A stretch of 46,386 nucleotides of DNA from Bog-756 sp035949055 (lineage in GTDB: Bacteria > Actinomycetota > Acidimicrobiia > Acidimicrobiales > RAAP-2), in NCBI GenBank assembly GCA_035949055.1, contig DASZIO010000006.1, positions 1 to 46,386 on the forward strand. The letters run 5' to 3'. The notes under the pieces were generated by a model. The model saw only the letters and a program-made list of their open reading frames with translations. It did no database searches and was not told where the DNA came from. This document shows positions 6,962 to 14,671 of this stretch, piece by piece. The position numbers were made by a program, and so were the translations under genes. Each line of letters starts with the position of its first letter. The stretch's first letter is position 1.

Positions 6962-9244
6962 TTATCTCGCCCGGCCCCTGGCCGGCTTCGGCGCTCTCTT
7001 AGCCTTGGCGGCGGACGCCTGGCGCGCCGTTGCTTTTGGAGCAGCCTTGTTCGTGGCCTTCTTGGTCCGCGGCCTTGCCGACCGCTTTGCCGACCCAGCC
7101 GCCTGGTCCCCCCGGGCTTCCTCCGAACCGGAGCGGGTCGCCCTCGCCTTCTTGCCGGCGGTGGCCGCCTTCTTGACCACGCTCCTCTTCCCGGACGGCG
7201 CCGACGCCGGGGCTGAGCCGGAGTTGGCCCGCGCCTTGGCGTTGGTCCGGACCCGGCGCTTGGCGTTTGGCGGGGTGGTGGGACGCGGCGGCACGGCCGC
7301 GGCGTCCCTGAATACCAGGGCCGCCGTATCTCTAGAAGCCGCACTTCCCGCGTTCCCGGCCAGAGTGGTGAACATGTCGCGGGCACTGAGACCGCTCTTG
7401 CGGAGCACACCGCCCCGGCTCCGCTTCCGGGCCAGTGACCGCTGGGCCAGCCCGGTGATGACGTGACGGGCGGAGGGTTTTTCCTCCCCGGTGATCTTCG
7501 AGGCCGAATTGACGAGGGACACATGGGAGAACGCCTGGGGAAAGTTGCCCACGAGACGACCCGCCACCGGGTCGTACTCCTCGGACAGAAGACCCAGATC
7601 GTTGCGCAAGCCGATCAGCCGATCGAGCAGCTGGTGGGCGTCGTGGTCGCGGCCCAGCATCGAGAGGCAGTCCGCCAGCCAGAACGAGCAAGCCAGGAAG
7701 GCACCCTCCCGTCCACGCAGCCCGTCCACGTCGCCGGTGTCGTTGGTCCGGTAGCGAAGCACGAACCCTCCGTCCATGAGTTCGCGCTCGACGGCTTCGA
7801 TGGTTCCTCTCACCCGCGGATCGTGGGCGGGGAGGAAGCCGACGAGCGGGATCATCAACAGGCTGGCGTCGAGCTCGTCCGATCCGTAGTACTGGGAGAA
7901 CGACCCTTTGGCGGTGTTGAACCCGAGGTCGCAGACCTGGTCGAAGATCTCCTCGCGCACTTCCTTCCAGCGGTCGAGGGGTCCTTCGAGATTGAACTCC
8001 TCGGCAGTCTTGATGGCCCGGTCGATGGCCACCCAGGCCATCACCTTCGAGTGGGTGAAGTGCCGGCGTGGCCCACGGACCTCCCAGATCCCGTCATCCG
8101 GCTCACGCCAAGAGGCCCCGAGGAACTCCATCAACGCCAGCTGGAACTCCCACGCGCTTTCGCCGGTCTCACATCCCTGGGCCGACTCGTAGAGGGCCGA
8201 CATGACTTCGCCGTAGACATCCAGCTGGAACTGCCCGGCGGCGGCATTGCCGATGCGGACGGGTGCTGATCGCTCATAGCCGGGGAGCCAGTCGATCTCC
8301 CACTCGTCCAGCCGGCGTTCGCCGGCGGCCCCGTACATGATCTGCATCTGGGACGGATCGCCCGCGCTGGCCCGCAGCAGCCAGTTGCGCCACGACATGG
8401 CCTCGTCGTAGAAGCCGCCCCGCATCAGCGACTCGAGCGTGAGGGTCGCGTCGCGCAGCCAGCAGAACCGATAGTCCCAGTTCCGGCTGCCACCGAGCGT
8501 CTCGGGGAGCGAGGTGGTGGCGGCGGCCACGATGCCACCGGTGGGTTCGTAGGTCAGCGCCTTGAGGGTGATCAGCGACCGGATCACCGCCTCTCGGTAC
8601 TCGCCGTCATAGGTGCACTGGGATGACCACTCAGACCACCAGAGCTCGGTGTCCTGGATGGCAAAGCCGGCATCCACTGGTCGCGGCGGATCCTCGCTGG
8701 CCGGGAACCAGGTCAGCGAGAACGGGACCCGCTGACCTTCGGAGACGGTGAATTCGGCCACGGTCGACAAGTCGCGTCCTTCGGACTCGATCGGGGTCCA
8801 GAGCGAGAGACCGTCGGGGCCGGCGATGGCGCTCAGCGTTCCCTCCGTCCGCCGAACCCATGGAACGATCTGGCCGTAGCCGAACCGGATGATCAGGCTC
8901 ATCTCCATCGTCACCTTGCCGCGCACCCCCTCGACCAGGCGGACCACTTCAGGGTGCTCCTGACGGATGGGCATGCAGTCGACGACCCGGACTGTGCCCT
9001 CTCGAGTCACGAACTCTGACTCGAGCACGAGTGTCTCTCCCCGGTACCTCCGATGGGTCGCGCCGCGCGATCCCTTCGGCGCGATCTTCCATCGCCCGTG
9101 ATCGTTGTCGCCGAGGAGCTTGGCGAAGGAGGCCGCCGAATCGAAGCGAGGGAGGCACAACCAGTCGATCGAGCAGTCCCGTCCGACCAGCGCAGCGGTG
9201 TGCAGGTCGCCGATGAGGCCGTAATCCTCGATGGGCAGCGTCAT
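6962..9244 (-). CDS. Glycoside hydrolase family 15 (glucoamylase/trehalase-like) with a Lys/Ala-rich tail
   Basis: Residues 1-610 match the GH15 family of actinobacterial trehalase/glucan hydrolases. They comprise an N-terminal beta-sandwich starting PIEDYGLIGDLHTAALVGRDCSIDWLCLP, then an (alpha/alpha)6 barrel with NWDYRFCWLRDA, DGIWEVRG (E388, probable catalytic acid) and LLSEEYDP plus GNFPQAFSH (E555/E556 region, probable base). Such enzymes release glucose from trehalose or alpha-glucans and are usually cytosolic; no signal peptide is seen. Residues of about 655-760 form an unusual low-complexity tail rich in K, A and R (KKAATAGKK, RTKKATNKAAPKATARQ) resembling histone H1 or HupB tails. 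The start is ATG 9242-9244, without a good ribosome site; a TAGACA box lies 7 nt before it, so the transcript may be leaderless. Confidence 0.85.
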   Translation of the reverse strand: MTLPIEDYGLIGDLHTAALVGRDCSIDWLCLPRFDSAASFAKLLGDNDHGRWKIAPKGSRGATHRRYRGETLVLESEFVTREGTVRVVDCMPIRQEHPEVVRLVEGVRGKVTMEMSLIIRFGYGQIVPWVRRTEGTLSAIAGPDGLSLWTPIESEGRDLSTVAEFTVSEGQRVPFSLTWFPASEDPPRPVDAGFAIQDTELWWSEWSSQCTYDGEYREAVIRSLITLKALTYEPTGGIVAAATTSLPETLGGSRNWDYRFCWLRDATLTLESLMRGGFYDEAMSWRNWLLRASAGDPSQMQIMYGAAGERRLDEWEIDWLPGYERSAPVRIGNAAAGQFQLDVYGEVMSALYESAQGCETGESAWEFQLALMEFLGASWREPDDGIWEVRGPRRHFTHSKVMAWVAIDRAIKTAEEFNLEGPLDRWKEVREEIFDQVCDLGFNTAKGSFSQYYGSDELDASLLMIPLVGFLPAHDPRVRGTIEAVERELMDGGFVLRYRTNDTGDVDGLRGREGAFLACSFWLADCLSMLGRDHDAHQLLDRLIGLRNDLGLLSEEYDPVAGRLVGNFPQAFSHVSLVNSASKITGEEKPSARHVITGLAQRSLARKRSRGGVLRKSGLSARDMFTTLAGNAGSAASRDTAALVFRDAAAVPPRPTTPPNAKRRVRTNAKARANSGSAPASAPSGKRSVVKKAATAGKKARATRSGSEEARGDQAAGSAKRSARPRTKKATNKAAPKATARQASAAKAKRAPKPARGRAR

Positions 9245-9335
9245 GATCCCATGTCTAGCCGCAGCTCCACCCGGGGGCAGTCATCGCCGCCGGCCGACGA
9301 CCGGTCGTTCCATGATCCGACGACAGACCGGATCC

Positions 9336-10508
9336 TCATCCCGCCAGACAGGGCCCGGTTCCGACCTGCTGCGACGTGGATTCGGCCACCGTCACCCGGG
9401 ACCGCACGTCCGGCGATGTGAGCGCGTAGCCGATGTCCCCATCGGTGGTCGATCGCGAGAACACCACCCCGATCACGTCACCGTCGGGCTGGACCAGCGG
9501 ACCTCCGGAGTTACCCGGCCGGACCGCTGCTTGGATCTCGTACACATTGCGAAGCGTCAGGCCCTGTCCATAGATGTCCCGGCCCTGAGCCTCGAACTCG
9601 GCGAGCACGCCGGCAGGCACGGCCGTGAACGGACCTCCATTCGGGTAGCCGAGTACCGCGGCCTGGACACCCCGGGCAACCTGGTTGGGATCGAGCGGCA
9701 ACGGCCGCTCGCTCAGGCCCTGCACCCGCATCACCGCCAGGTCGTAGGACGGGTCGAACAGGACGACCGAGGTCTGGTGGGTCCCGCTCGCGTCCTGGAC
9801 CATGGGACCGGCGATGCCGGCCACCACATGGGCATTGGTGACCACGAGCCCAGGGGCGACCACGAAGCCTGAACCCTCTTGGAACTGGCCACACCCGAAG
9901 CCGACGATTTTCACCGTCGAGGCGCCGTCACGGGCCACCGCCTGCTGGAGCTGAGCCGACCCGGGGAGCGCGACCGGCCCCGCCGACGCCGGAGCCAGTT
10001 GGGCGAACACGGGCGGGAACCCCTCAGCAGAGAGAAAGGCCTGCACCCTCGAGAACACCGATGGCGGGGCAGGTAGCACCGAATCGAGCGATCGGATGAT
10101 CCGCGACTGGTCGATCGACGCATTGAGCTGCAGCGACGAGCTGTTGACGAAGGTGTTGGCCAGCAGCCAGGCCACCAGCAACGAGGCGGCCATGGCGACA
10201 AGCACCCCGAGGGCCGAATCGACCATCCCGACAAACCCGCGATGCACCCGGCTGAAGGCCAGATTGCCGACGACGCGGCCGAGCGTGCCGCAGACGGCGG
10301 CCACACCGAGGAGGGTCACCAGCGCGACGACCGAGCGCGAGGACTCCCCGTGGACCCAGTTGACGGTGATCGAAGCGAACAGGGCACCGAGATACAGCCC
10401 GATGAGGAAGCCGCCGAAGGAGAGGAGCTGGACGATGGCCCCCAAGCGGAGTCCCTGGACCGCCGCCAGCACCACCACGGCCAGCACGATGAAGTCAATG
10501 ACGTTCAC
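9336..10508 (-). CDS. MarP-like membrane serine protease (CvpA domain plus trypsin-like domain)
   Basis: Residues 1-120 are a four-helix CvpA/colicin V production-like membrane domain (MNVIDFIVLAVVVLAA). After a linker, residues of about 185-390 are a chymotrypsin-fold protease with H227 (TNAHVVAG), D256 (YDLAVM) and S334 (RPGNSGGP). Cysteines at 206 and 387 sit where Mycobacterium tuberculosis MarP has its redox-sensitive disulfide, and total length (390) and spacing agree closely with MarP. The known role of MarP is periplasmic proteolysis needed for acid and oxidative stress resistance, through activation of cell-wall hydrolases; transfer of that role is inference. GTG start at 10506-10508 has a GAGGGACGAGG purine tract upstream. 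It is divergent from the RDD gene. Confidence 0.85.
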   Translation of the reverse strand: MNVIDFIVLAVVVLAAVQGLRLGAIVQLLSFGGFLIGLYLGALFASITVNWVHGESSRSVVALVTLLGVAAVCGTLGRVVGNLAFSRVHRGFVGMVDSALGVLVAMAASLLVAWLLANTFVNSSSLQLNASIDQSRIIRSLDSVLPAPPSVFSRVQAFLSAEGFPPVFAQLAPASAGPVALPGSAQLQQAVARDGASTVKIVGFGCGQFQEGSGFVVAPGLVVTNAHVVAGIAGPMVQDASGTHQTSVVLFDPSYDLAVMRVQGLSERPLPLDPNQVARGVQAAVLGYPNGGPFTAVPAGVLAEFEAQGRDIYGQGLTLRNVYEIQAAVRPGNSGGPLVQPDGDVIGVVFSRSTTDGDIGYALTSPDVRSRVTVAESTSQQVGTGPCLAG

Positions 10509-10723
10509 AGCCTCGTCCCTCTGTGGGCGCGGACCTGGTCCACAGGATGACGATCGATCACCACCGTGTTTACGGTAGACGGAGCCACCTCACGGCCTGC
10601 CGTCACGACCGCCGCCATCGCCGGTCATCACCGACCGATAACGCGGGCACATGGCAAGATCACAGGGCCAGGAGGACCCACCCATCACAGCGGCCCTGCC
10701 GCCGGGGAGATGACCAGTTCAGC

Positions 10724-11602
10724 GTGAGTGATCGACCGCCACCGGAGAGCACGGGAGAGCCCCCGCCCCCCGGGCCGCCTCCGCCTCCGTCACCAGAGAG
10801 CGCTCCCAGCACCGCTCCGCCGCCGATGCCACCACCTCCGCCCGACCCGGGAGTGCCCCACGGCCCGCCCCCCGCCGAGCAGGCGACGGCCCCCTACTAC
10901 CAGGTCCCCTACGGCCAGCCGCCTCCTCATGACCAGGTTCCGCCCTACGGCCAGGCTCCGCCCTACCCGTCCTACGGCCAGCCGCCGGCCTATGGCCAAC
11001 CGCCGCGCTATGGCCAGGCTCCTCCCTATGGGGCCTATGGGCAGATTCCCTTCGGCCAACCGCCTCCTTATGGCCAACCGCCGCCATTTGGCCAGATCCC
11101 GTACGGCTATGTCCCGGTCCCGGCCGACCGCTTCGGTCGGCCCCTGGCCGACTGGTGGCAGCGCCTGGTGGCCATCATCATCGATGGCCTGATCATCGGG
11201 ATCCCCCACCTCATCGTCACCCTTGCCGTCGTCGGCTCGTCGGAGGGCGGCGTCTTCGGCGCCAGCTGGCGGGCGGGTGTCGTTCTCACCGGCATCGCCT
11301 TCGCCGTCATCGGCATCGCCTACTTCGCGCTCCTCAACGGAAGTGAGAGGGGCCAGACGGTCGGCCAGATGGCGCTCGGGATCGCGGTTCGGGACGAAGT
11401 GAACGGAGGGTCCATCGACCCACCGCGCGCTGCCCTTCGGATTCTGGTGCTGTATCCCGGGATCGTCCTCGGATGGATCCCGATCCTCGGTGGGGTCGCC
11501 GGGCTCTGGACGCTGGTAGCCGGCCTTTCGCCGCTTTGGGACCGCCGTCGTCAGGGCTTCCATGACAAGGTGGCCCACACCGACGTCATCAAGGTCCGCT
11601 GA
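10724..11602 (+). CDS. RDD-family membrane protein with a Pro/Gly/Tyr/Gln-rich N-terminal region
   Basis: The 292-residue protein has about 130 residues of low complexity (proline runs, then reiterated YGQPPPYGQ units), followed by an RDD domain: RPLADWWQRLVAIIIDGLIIGIP, a second helix pair around VVLTGIAFAVIGIAYFALLN, the GQTVGQMALGIAVRD signature and a final helix with WTLVAGLSPLWDRRRQGFHDKVAHT. RDD proteins are small membrane proteins of mostly unknown role, some linked to ion transport. The start is uncertain. GTG 10724-10726 is chosen because residues before it look non-coding; the GGGGAGA upstream is rather far (about 14 nt). No obvious partner is nearby; the next gene follows 17 nt downstream. 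Confidence 0.75.
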   Translation: MSDRPPPESTGEPPPPGPPPPPSPESAPSTAPPPMPPPPPDPGVPHGPPPAEQATAPYYQVPYGQPPPHDQVPPYGQAPPYPSYGQPPAYGQPPRYGQAPPYGAYGQIPFGQPPPYGQPPPFGQIPYGYVPVPADRFGRPLADWWQRLVAIIIDGLIIGIPHLIVTLAVVGSSEGGVFGASWRAGVVLTGIAFAVIGIAYFALLNGSERGQTVGQMALGIAVRDEVNGGSIDPPRAALRILVLYPGIVLGWIPILGGVAGLWTLVAGLSPLWDRRRQGFHDKVAHTDVIKVR

Positions 11603-11619
11603 GCTTCGGCGCGAGGACC

Positions 11620-13014
11620 GTGGCACCCCACCGTCTCGCCCGCGGAACCGGTACGTATCGGCCCGACGTCATCCGTCCGCACCCCCGCGCCGGGCCGGGC
11701 GTCAGGGCGGCCTTCGTCCGACGGGCCAGCCTCCGGTGGTGGCGGAGCGCGGCGGTCCCGGCGCTGCTCCTTCTGGCCGCGGCCGGCTGCACTTCCTCCT
11801 CGACGGCGGGATCCGAGCCGTCCACCATTGCCGCCGGCTCACCGTGGGTCGGCGCTTTCGCCTCGGTCATCCCCCCGGCCCCGGTGAACTCACTGACTGC
11901 GGTGGACTGCCCGACGGAAACATCCTGCTGGGCCGTGGGCTCGACCGTCGGTGGCGCCGGAGTACCCAACGGGGCGGCGGTCATCGCCACGACCAACGGG
12001 GGCGCCAAGTGGAGCTCCGAGGTCATTCCGCCCGCTGCCGGCCACCTGTCGGACATCTCCTGCAGTGACCAGCGCGACTGCGTCGCTGTCGGACAGGCCG
12101 CCCTGTCGTCCAACGGTCAGGGGGTGATCATCGCCACCGTCGACGGGGGGCGCTTCTGGCAGTCGCGGCCGCTCCCTCCCGGATTCCTCGACATCACCGC
12201 GGTGTGGTGCCGGAGCGACCACCGGTGCACCGCCGTCGGGGACGTGGCCGGGGGGGCTGCGGCCCTGTCCTCGGCTTCGGCCACCTCGGCGTGGGTGCAG
12301 CAGGGAATGCTGCCCGCCGGTGTGAGCGGCGCCACCGACGTGTCGTGTCCGGACGACGCCCACTGCTGGGCGACCGCCCGGCGCAGCCCCGACCCCGATC
12401 ACGTCGCCGGTGTGGTGGCGCTGACTGTCGACGGGGGATCGACGTGGAGCGTGCTGTCCACACCGACCGGCCTCGGCTACCTCGACGGGATCTCCTGTCT
12501 GAGCTCGGGTGGTGGAAACACCGCTCTCACCGCTACAACCTCCCGGCCCACGGCGGCCCGGGTCGGCACCACCGCCACCCCGCCAGGGGTGTCGGCACCC
12601 AGCGGTGCTGCGCCAACCGCGCCGACCGCGCCCACCCCGGCCGGAGTGGCCGGGGCCGATTGCACCCTGGTCGGGACGACCTCTACCACCCTCGACACGA
12701 CGCGCAACGGCCGTGGGGTGATCCTCACCACCGGGAACGGCGGCGGCAGCTGGTCGAGCCGACCGGTGGCCGCCTCATCGGCGTCGCTGATGGGTGTGTC
12801 CTGCACGGGAATCGATGCGTGCGTGATGGTGGGAAGCTCGGTGTCCACGTCGGTTCGGGCCGGGTCGGTGTTCCTCACCGGGCCGACCGGCAACCCGTGG
12901 AGGAGCATGGCCGAGGTGGACGCCCCCCAACCCCTCACCGGGGTCAGTTGTGTCTCGCAGTCCCGGTGCGTCGTGGTGGGCGAATCCATCACCCAGCACC
13001 TGGTCGGCGGCTGA
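11620..13014 (+). CDS. Lipoprotein with seven cysteine-paired beta-propeller repeats
   Basis: This 464-residue protein has a long arginine-rich n-region, a hydrophobic stretch and a lipobox LAAAGC (C57), so it is probably a membrane-anchored lipoprotein. The mature part holds seven repeats built on the pattern xxVSCxxxxxCxxVG, for example DCPTETSCWAVG, SCSDQRDCVAVG, SCTGIDACVMVG and SCVSQSRCVVVG, each with a cysteine pair. Four are followed by Asp-box-like turns (TNGGAKW, VDGGRFW, VDGGSTW, GNGGGSW). This matches YCF48/sortilin-like beta-propellers, here probably seven-bladed. Repeat five carries an Ala/Thr/Pro-rich insertion (residues about 305-345). No enzymatic residues are recognisable. 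GTG start at 11620 follows GCGAGGACC. It may be transcribed with the RDD gene. Confidence 0.75.
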   Translation: MAPHRLARGTGTYRPDVIRPHPRAGPGVRAAFVRRASLRWWRSAAVPALLLLAAAGCTSSSTAGSEPSTIAAGSPWVGAFASVIPPAPVNSLTAVDCPTETSCWAVGSTVGGAGVPNGAAVIATTNGGAKWSSEVIPPAAGHLSDISCSDQRDCVAVGQAALSSNGQGVIIATVDGGRFWQSRPLPPGFLDITAVWCRSDHRCTAVGDVAGGAAALSSASATSAWVQQGMLPAGVSGATDVSCPDDAHCWATARRSPDPDHVAGVVALTVDGGSTWSVLSTPTGLGYLDGISCLSSGGGNTALTATTSRPTAARVGTTATPPGVSAPSGAAPTAPTAPTPAGVAGADCTLVGTTSTTLDTTRNGRGVILTTGNGGGSWSSRPVAASSASLMGVSCTGIDACVMVGSSVSTSVRAGSVFLTGPTGNPWRSMAEVDAPQPLTGVSCVSQSRCVVVGESITQHLVGG

Positions 13015-13096
13015 TCCGACCAGACCGCACTCCGGCGCGGCAACCGGTCCGCCTGGCCTCGACGACCGATGGCCGCGCCCCGTCACACCGCCTTCC

Positions 13097-13112
13097 TATG
13101 ATCACTGTCGTG
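13097..13112 (+). promoter_or_regulatory. Candidate leaderless promoter in front of the DNA methyltransferase module
   Basis: TATGAT at 13097-13102 is a near-consensus -10 box; 7 nt later is GTG (13110-13112), the right distance for transcription to begin at the start codon. No good -35 is seen. It lies 83 nt after the stop of the preceding lipoprotein gene. Confidence 0.4.
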
Positions 13113-13175
13113 CCCGGATCCCCGTTGGCCCTCCCCTCCACGCCGGGCCGCCCGGCTGCGCGCGGCCGGCCATGA
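13110..13175 (+). CDS. Possible 21-codon leader ORF overlapping the methyltransferase start
   Basis: GTG at 13110 opens a 21-codon frame (starting VPGSPLALPSTPG) whose TGA at 13173-13175 overlaps the ATG of the methyltransferase at 13172-13174 as ATGA. The start sits 7 nt after a TATGAT box and lacks a ribosome site. The methyltransferase ATG also has no convincing Shine-Dalgarno sequence, so translation could reach it by termination-reinitiation from this leader ORF. The peptide is proline-rich and resembles nothing known; the act of translation may matter more than the product. It could also be chance. Confidence 0.35.
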   Translation: MPGSPLALPSTPGRPAARGRP

Positions 13176-14644
13176 GCACGGTCGAACCCCTGCGGTCCGG
13201 ATTCCGGCGCCGACCCACCTCGACATCCTCCTTCGGGGTCGGCCGCCGCGAGGCCCACGATTCCTCGCCGTTCTACGCCCGCTTCACCCCGCCGCTGGTC
13301 TCCGATGACTGCGACGTGGCTCCTCATGCCGTGCGGGATGCCATCTGGGCGGGCGATGCCCGTGACATGGACCGTTTCGGGCAGGTGGCTGACCGCTCGG
13401 TGGCCCTGGTGGTGACGTCTCCTCCCTATTTCGCCGGCAAGGAGTACGAAGCGGTCCTCGGTGCGGGGCACGTACCGGCCGATTACGAGGACTACCTCGG
13501 CATGCTTCACGATGTGTTCAGCCAATGCTTCGACAAGCTCGAACCCGGTGGGCGGATCGCGGTGAACGTGGCCAACCTGGGGCGAAAGCCCTACCGGTCA
13601 CTGTCGAGGGACGTGATCGACCTGCTCGAAGGCCTGGGCTATCTCCTCCGCGGCGAGGTGATCTGGCAGAAGAGCCACGCCGCCGGTGGATCATGCGCCT
13701 GGGGTACCTACCAGCGACCGGGAAACCCCGTCCTGCGCGACGTCTCCGAGCGGATCGTGGTGGCGTCCAAGGGACGGTTCGACCGCGCCCTGAGCGCGGC
13801 CCAACGCGCCTCGGCGGGCCTGCCGAGCGAGGGCACCATGACCATGGACGAGTTCATCGACGCCACCATCGACGTCTGGGACATCCCGTCCGAGTCCGCC
13901 ACTCGGGTGGGGCACCCCGCACCGTTCCCGGTCGAGCTGCCCCGGCGGCTCATCGAGCTCTTCACCTATCGTGACGATCTCGTCCTCGACCCCTTCATGG
14001 GTTCGGGCTCGACCGCGTTGGCGGCGATCCGGACCGAGCGGCACTACGTCGGCTTCGACACCGACGAGGCCTATGTGGCGCTGGCGGAACGACGGATCGC
14101 CGAGGCGCGCGACGCCCCCGGCCGCCCGGGGACGGACCACCGGGTCACGGTGGCACCCGGACGATCCGCCTCCGCTGGCGGCCATGATGCCTTCGACCTT
14201 GACGTGGCCCGGGGCCAGAAGGCGGCCGAGCTCGCCCGCCGGGCGCTCGAGGTCTCCGGGTTCGAGCACATCGAACGGAACGTCAGCTTTGGAGAGCTCG
14301 GCATCGGAGTGGACTTCCGGGCGCGTGACGCTCGAGGGGGACTCTGGCTGTTCGACCTGTCCGGTGGCTTCTCGGTCACCCGGCCCGGTCTTCGCCGGCC
14401 CGATGTGCTGTGGAAGGCGCTGGGCAAGGCGAGCGTTCTCCACGAAGCGCGCCAGCAGGGGCGAAGAAAGGACCTCGCCCCACTGATCGTCCTCTCGACC
14501 GATGTCCCCGCCGCCGGCTCGGCCGGGGCCAAGTCACTCCGCGCCGTTCAGGGTGGTCCCGTCCACGACGTGCTCGAGCTCCTCGACCCCGACTGCATGG
14601 CACGTCTCGGCTCGTACGGCAAGGGCGACCACCAGGCGCAATGA
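13172..14644 (+). CDS. Beta-class DNA methyltransferase (TSPPY type) with an extra C-terminal domain
   Basis: The 490-residue protein has catalytic motif IV as VTSPPYFAGKEYE (S83-P84-P85-Y86) before the SAM-binding motif I, VLDPFMGSGSTALAA (D273 to about 285). This order defines beta-class exocyclic amino methyltransferases; the S-P-P-Y form favours N4-cytosine, though N6-adenine is possible. Between them are motifs typical of such enzymes (EVIWQKS, ERIVVASKG). Residues of about 340-480 form an additional domain not needed for methylation: FGELGIGVDFRARDARGGLWLFDLSGG, then RPDVLWKALGKASVL. It has the layout of a PD-(D/E)XK fold, but the usual E-x-K position reads D395-L-S397, so it may be inactive or DNA-binding. 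The next gene follows in the same frame after one TGA and nine codons, suggesting a two-component modification or restriction system. Confidence 0.85.
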   Translation: MSTVEPLRSGFRRRPTSTSSFGVGRREAHDSSPFYARFTPPLVSDDCDVAPHAVRDAIWAGDARDMDRFGQVADRSVALVVTSPPYFAGKEYEAVLGAGHVPADYEDYLGMLHDVFSQCFDKLEPGGRIAVNVANLGRKPYRSLSRDVIDLLEGLGYLLRGEVIWQKSHAAGGSCAWGTYQRPGNPVLRDVSERIVVASKGRFDRALSAAQRASAGLPSEGTMTMDEFIDATIDVWDIPSESATRVGHPAPFPVELPRRLIELFTYRDDLVLDPFMGSGSTALAAIRTERHYVGFDTDEAYVALAERRIAEARDAPGRPGTDHRVTVAPGRSASAGGHDAFDLDVARGQKAAELARRALEVSGFEHIERNVSFGELGIGVDFRARDARGGLWLFDLSGGFSVTRPGLRRPDVLWKALGKASVLHEARQQGRRKDLAPLIVLSTDVPAAGSAGAKSLRAVQGGPVHDVLELLDPDCMARLGSYGKGDHQAQ

Positions 14645-14671
14645 CCGCAGGACCGGACGGCGAGCAGCCCG

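Noticed and set aside
6928..7524. N-terminal extension of the MBL-fold hydrolase
   Set aside because: The extension lies over the GH15 tail in another frame and is R/P-rich; GGAGG and the family start point to ATG 6927.
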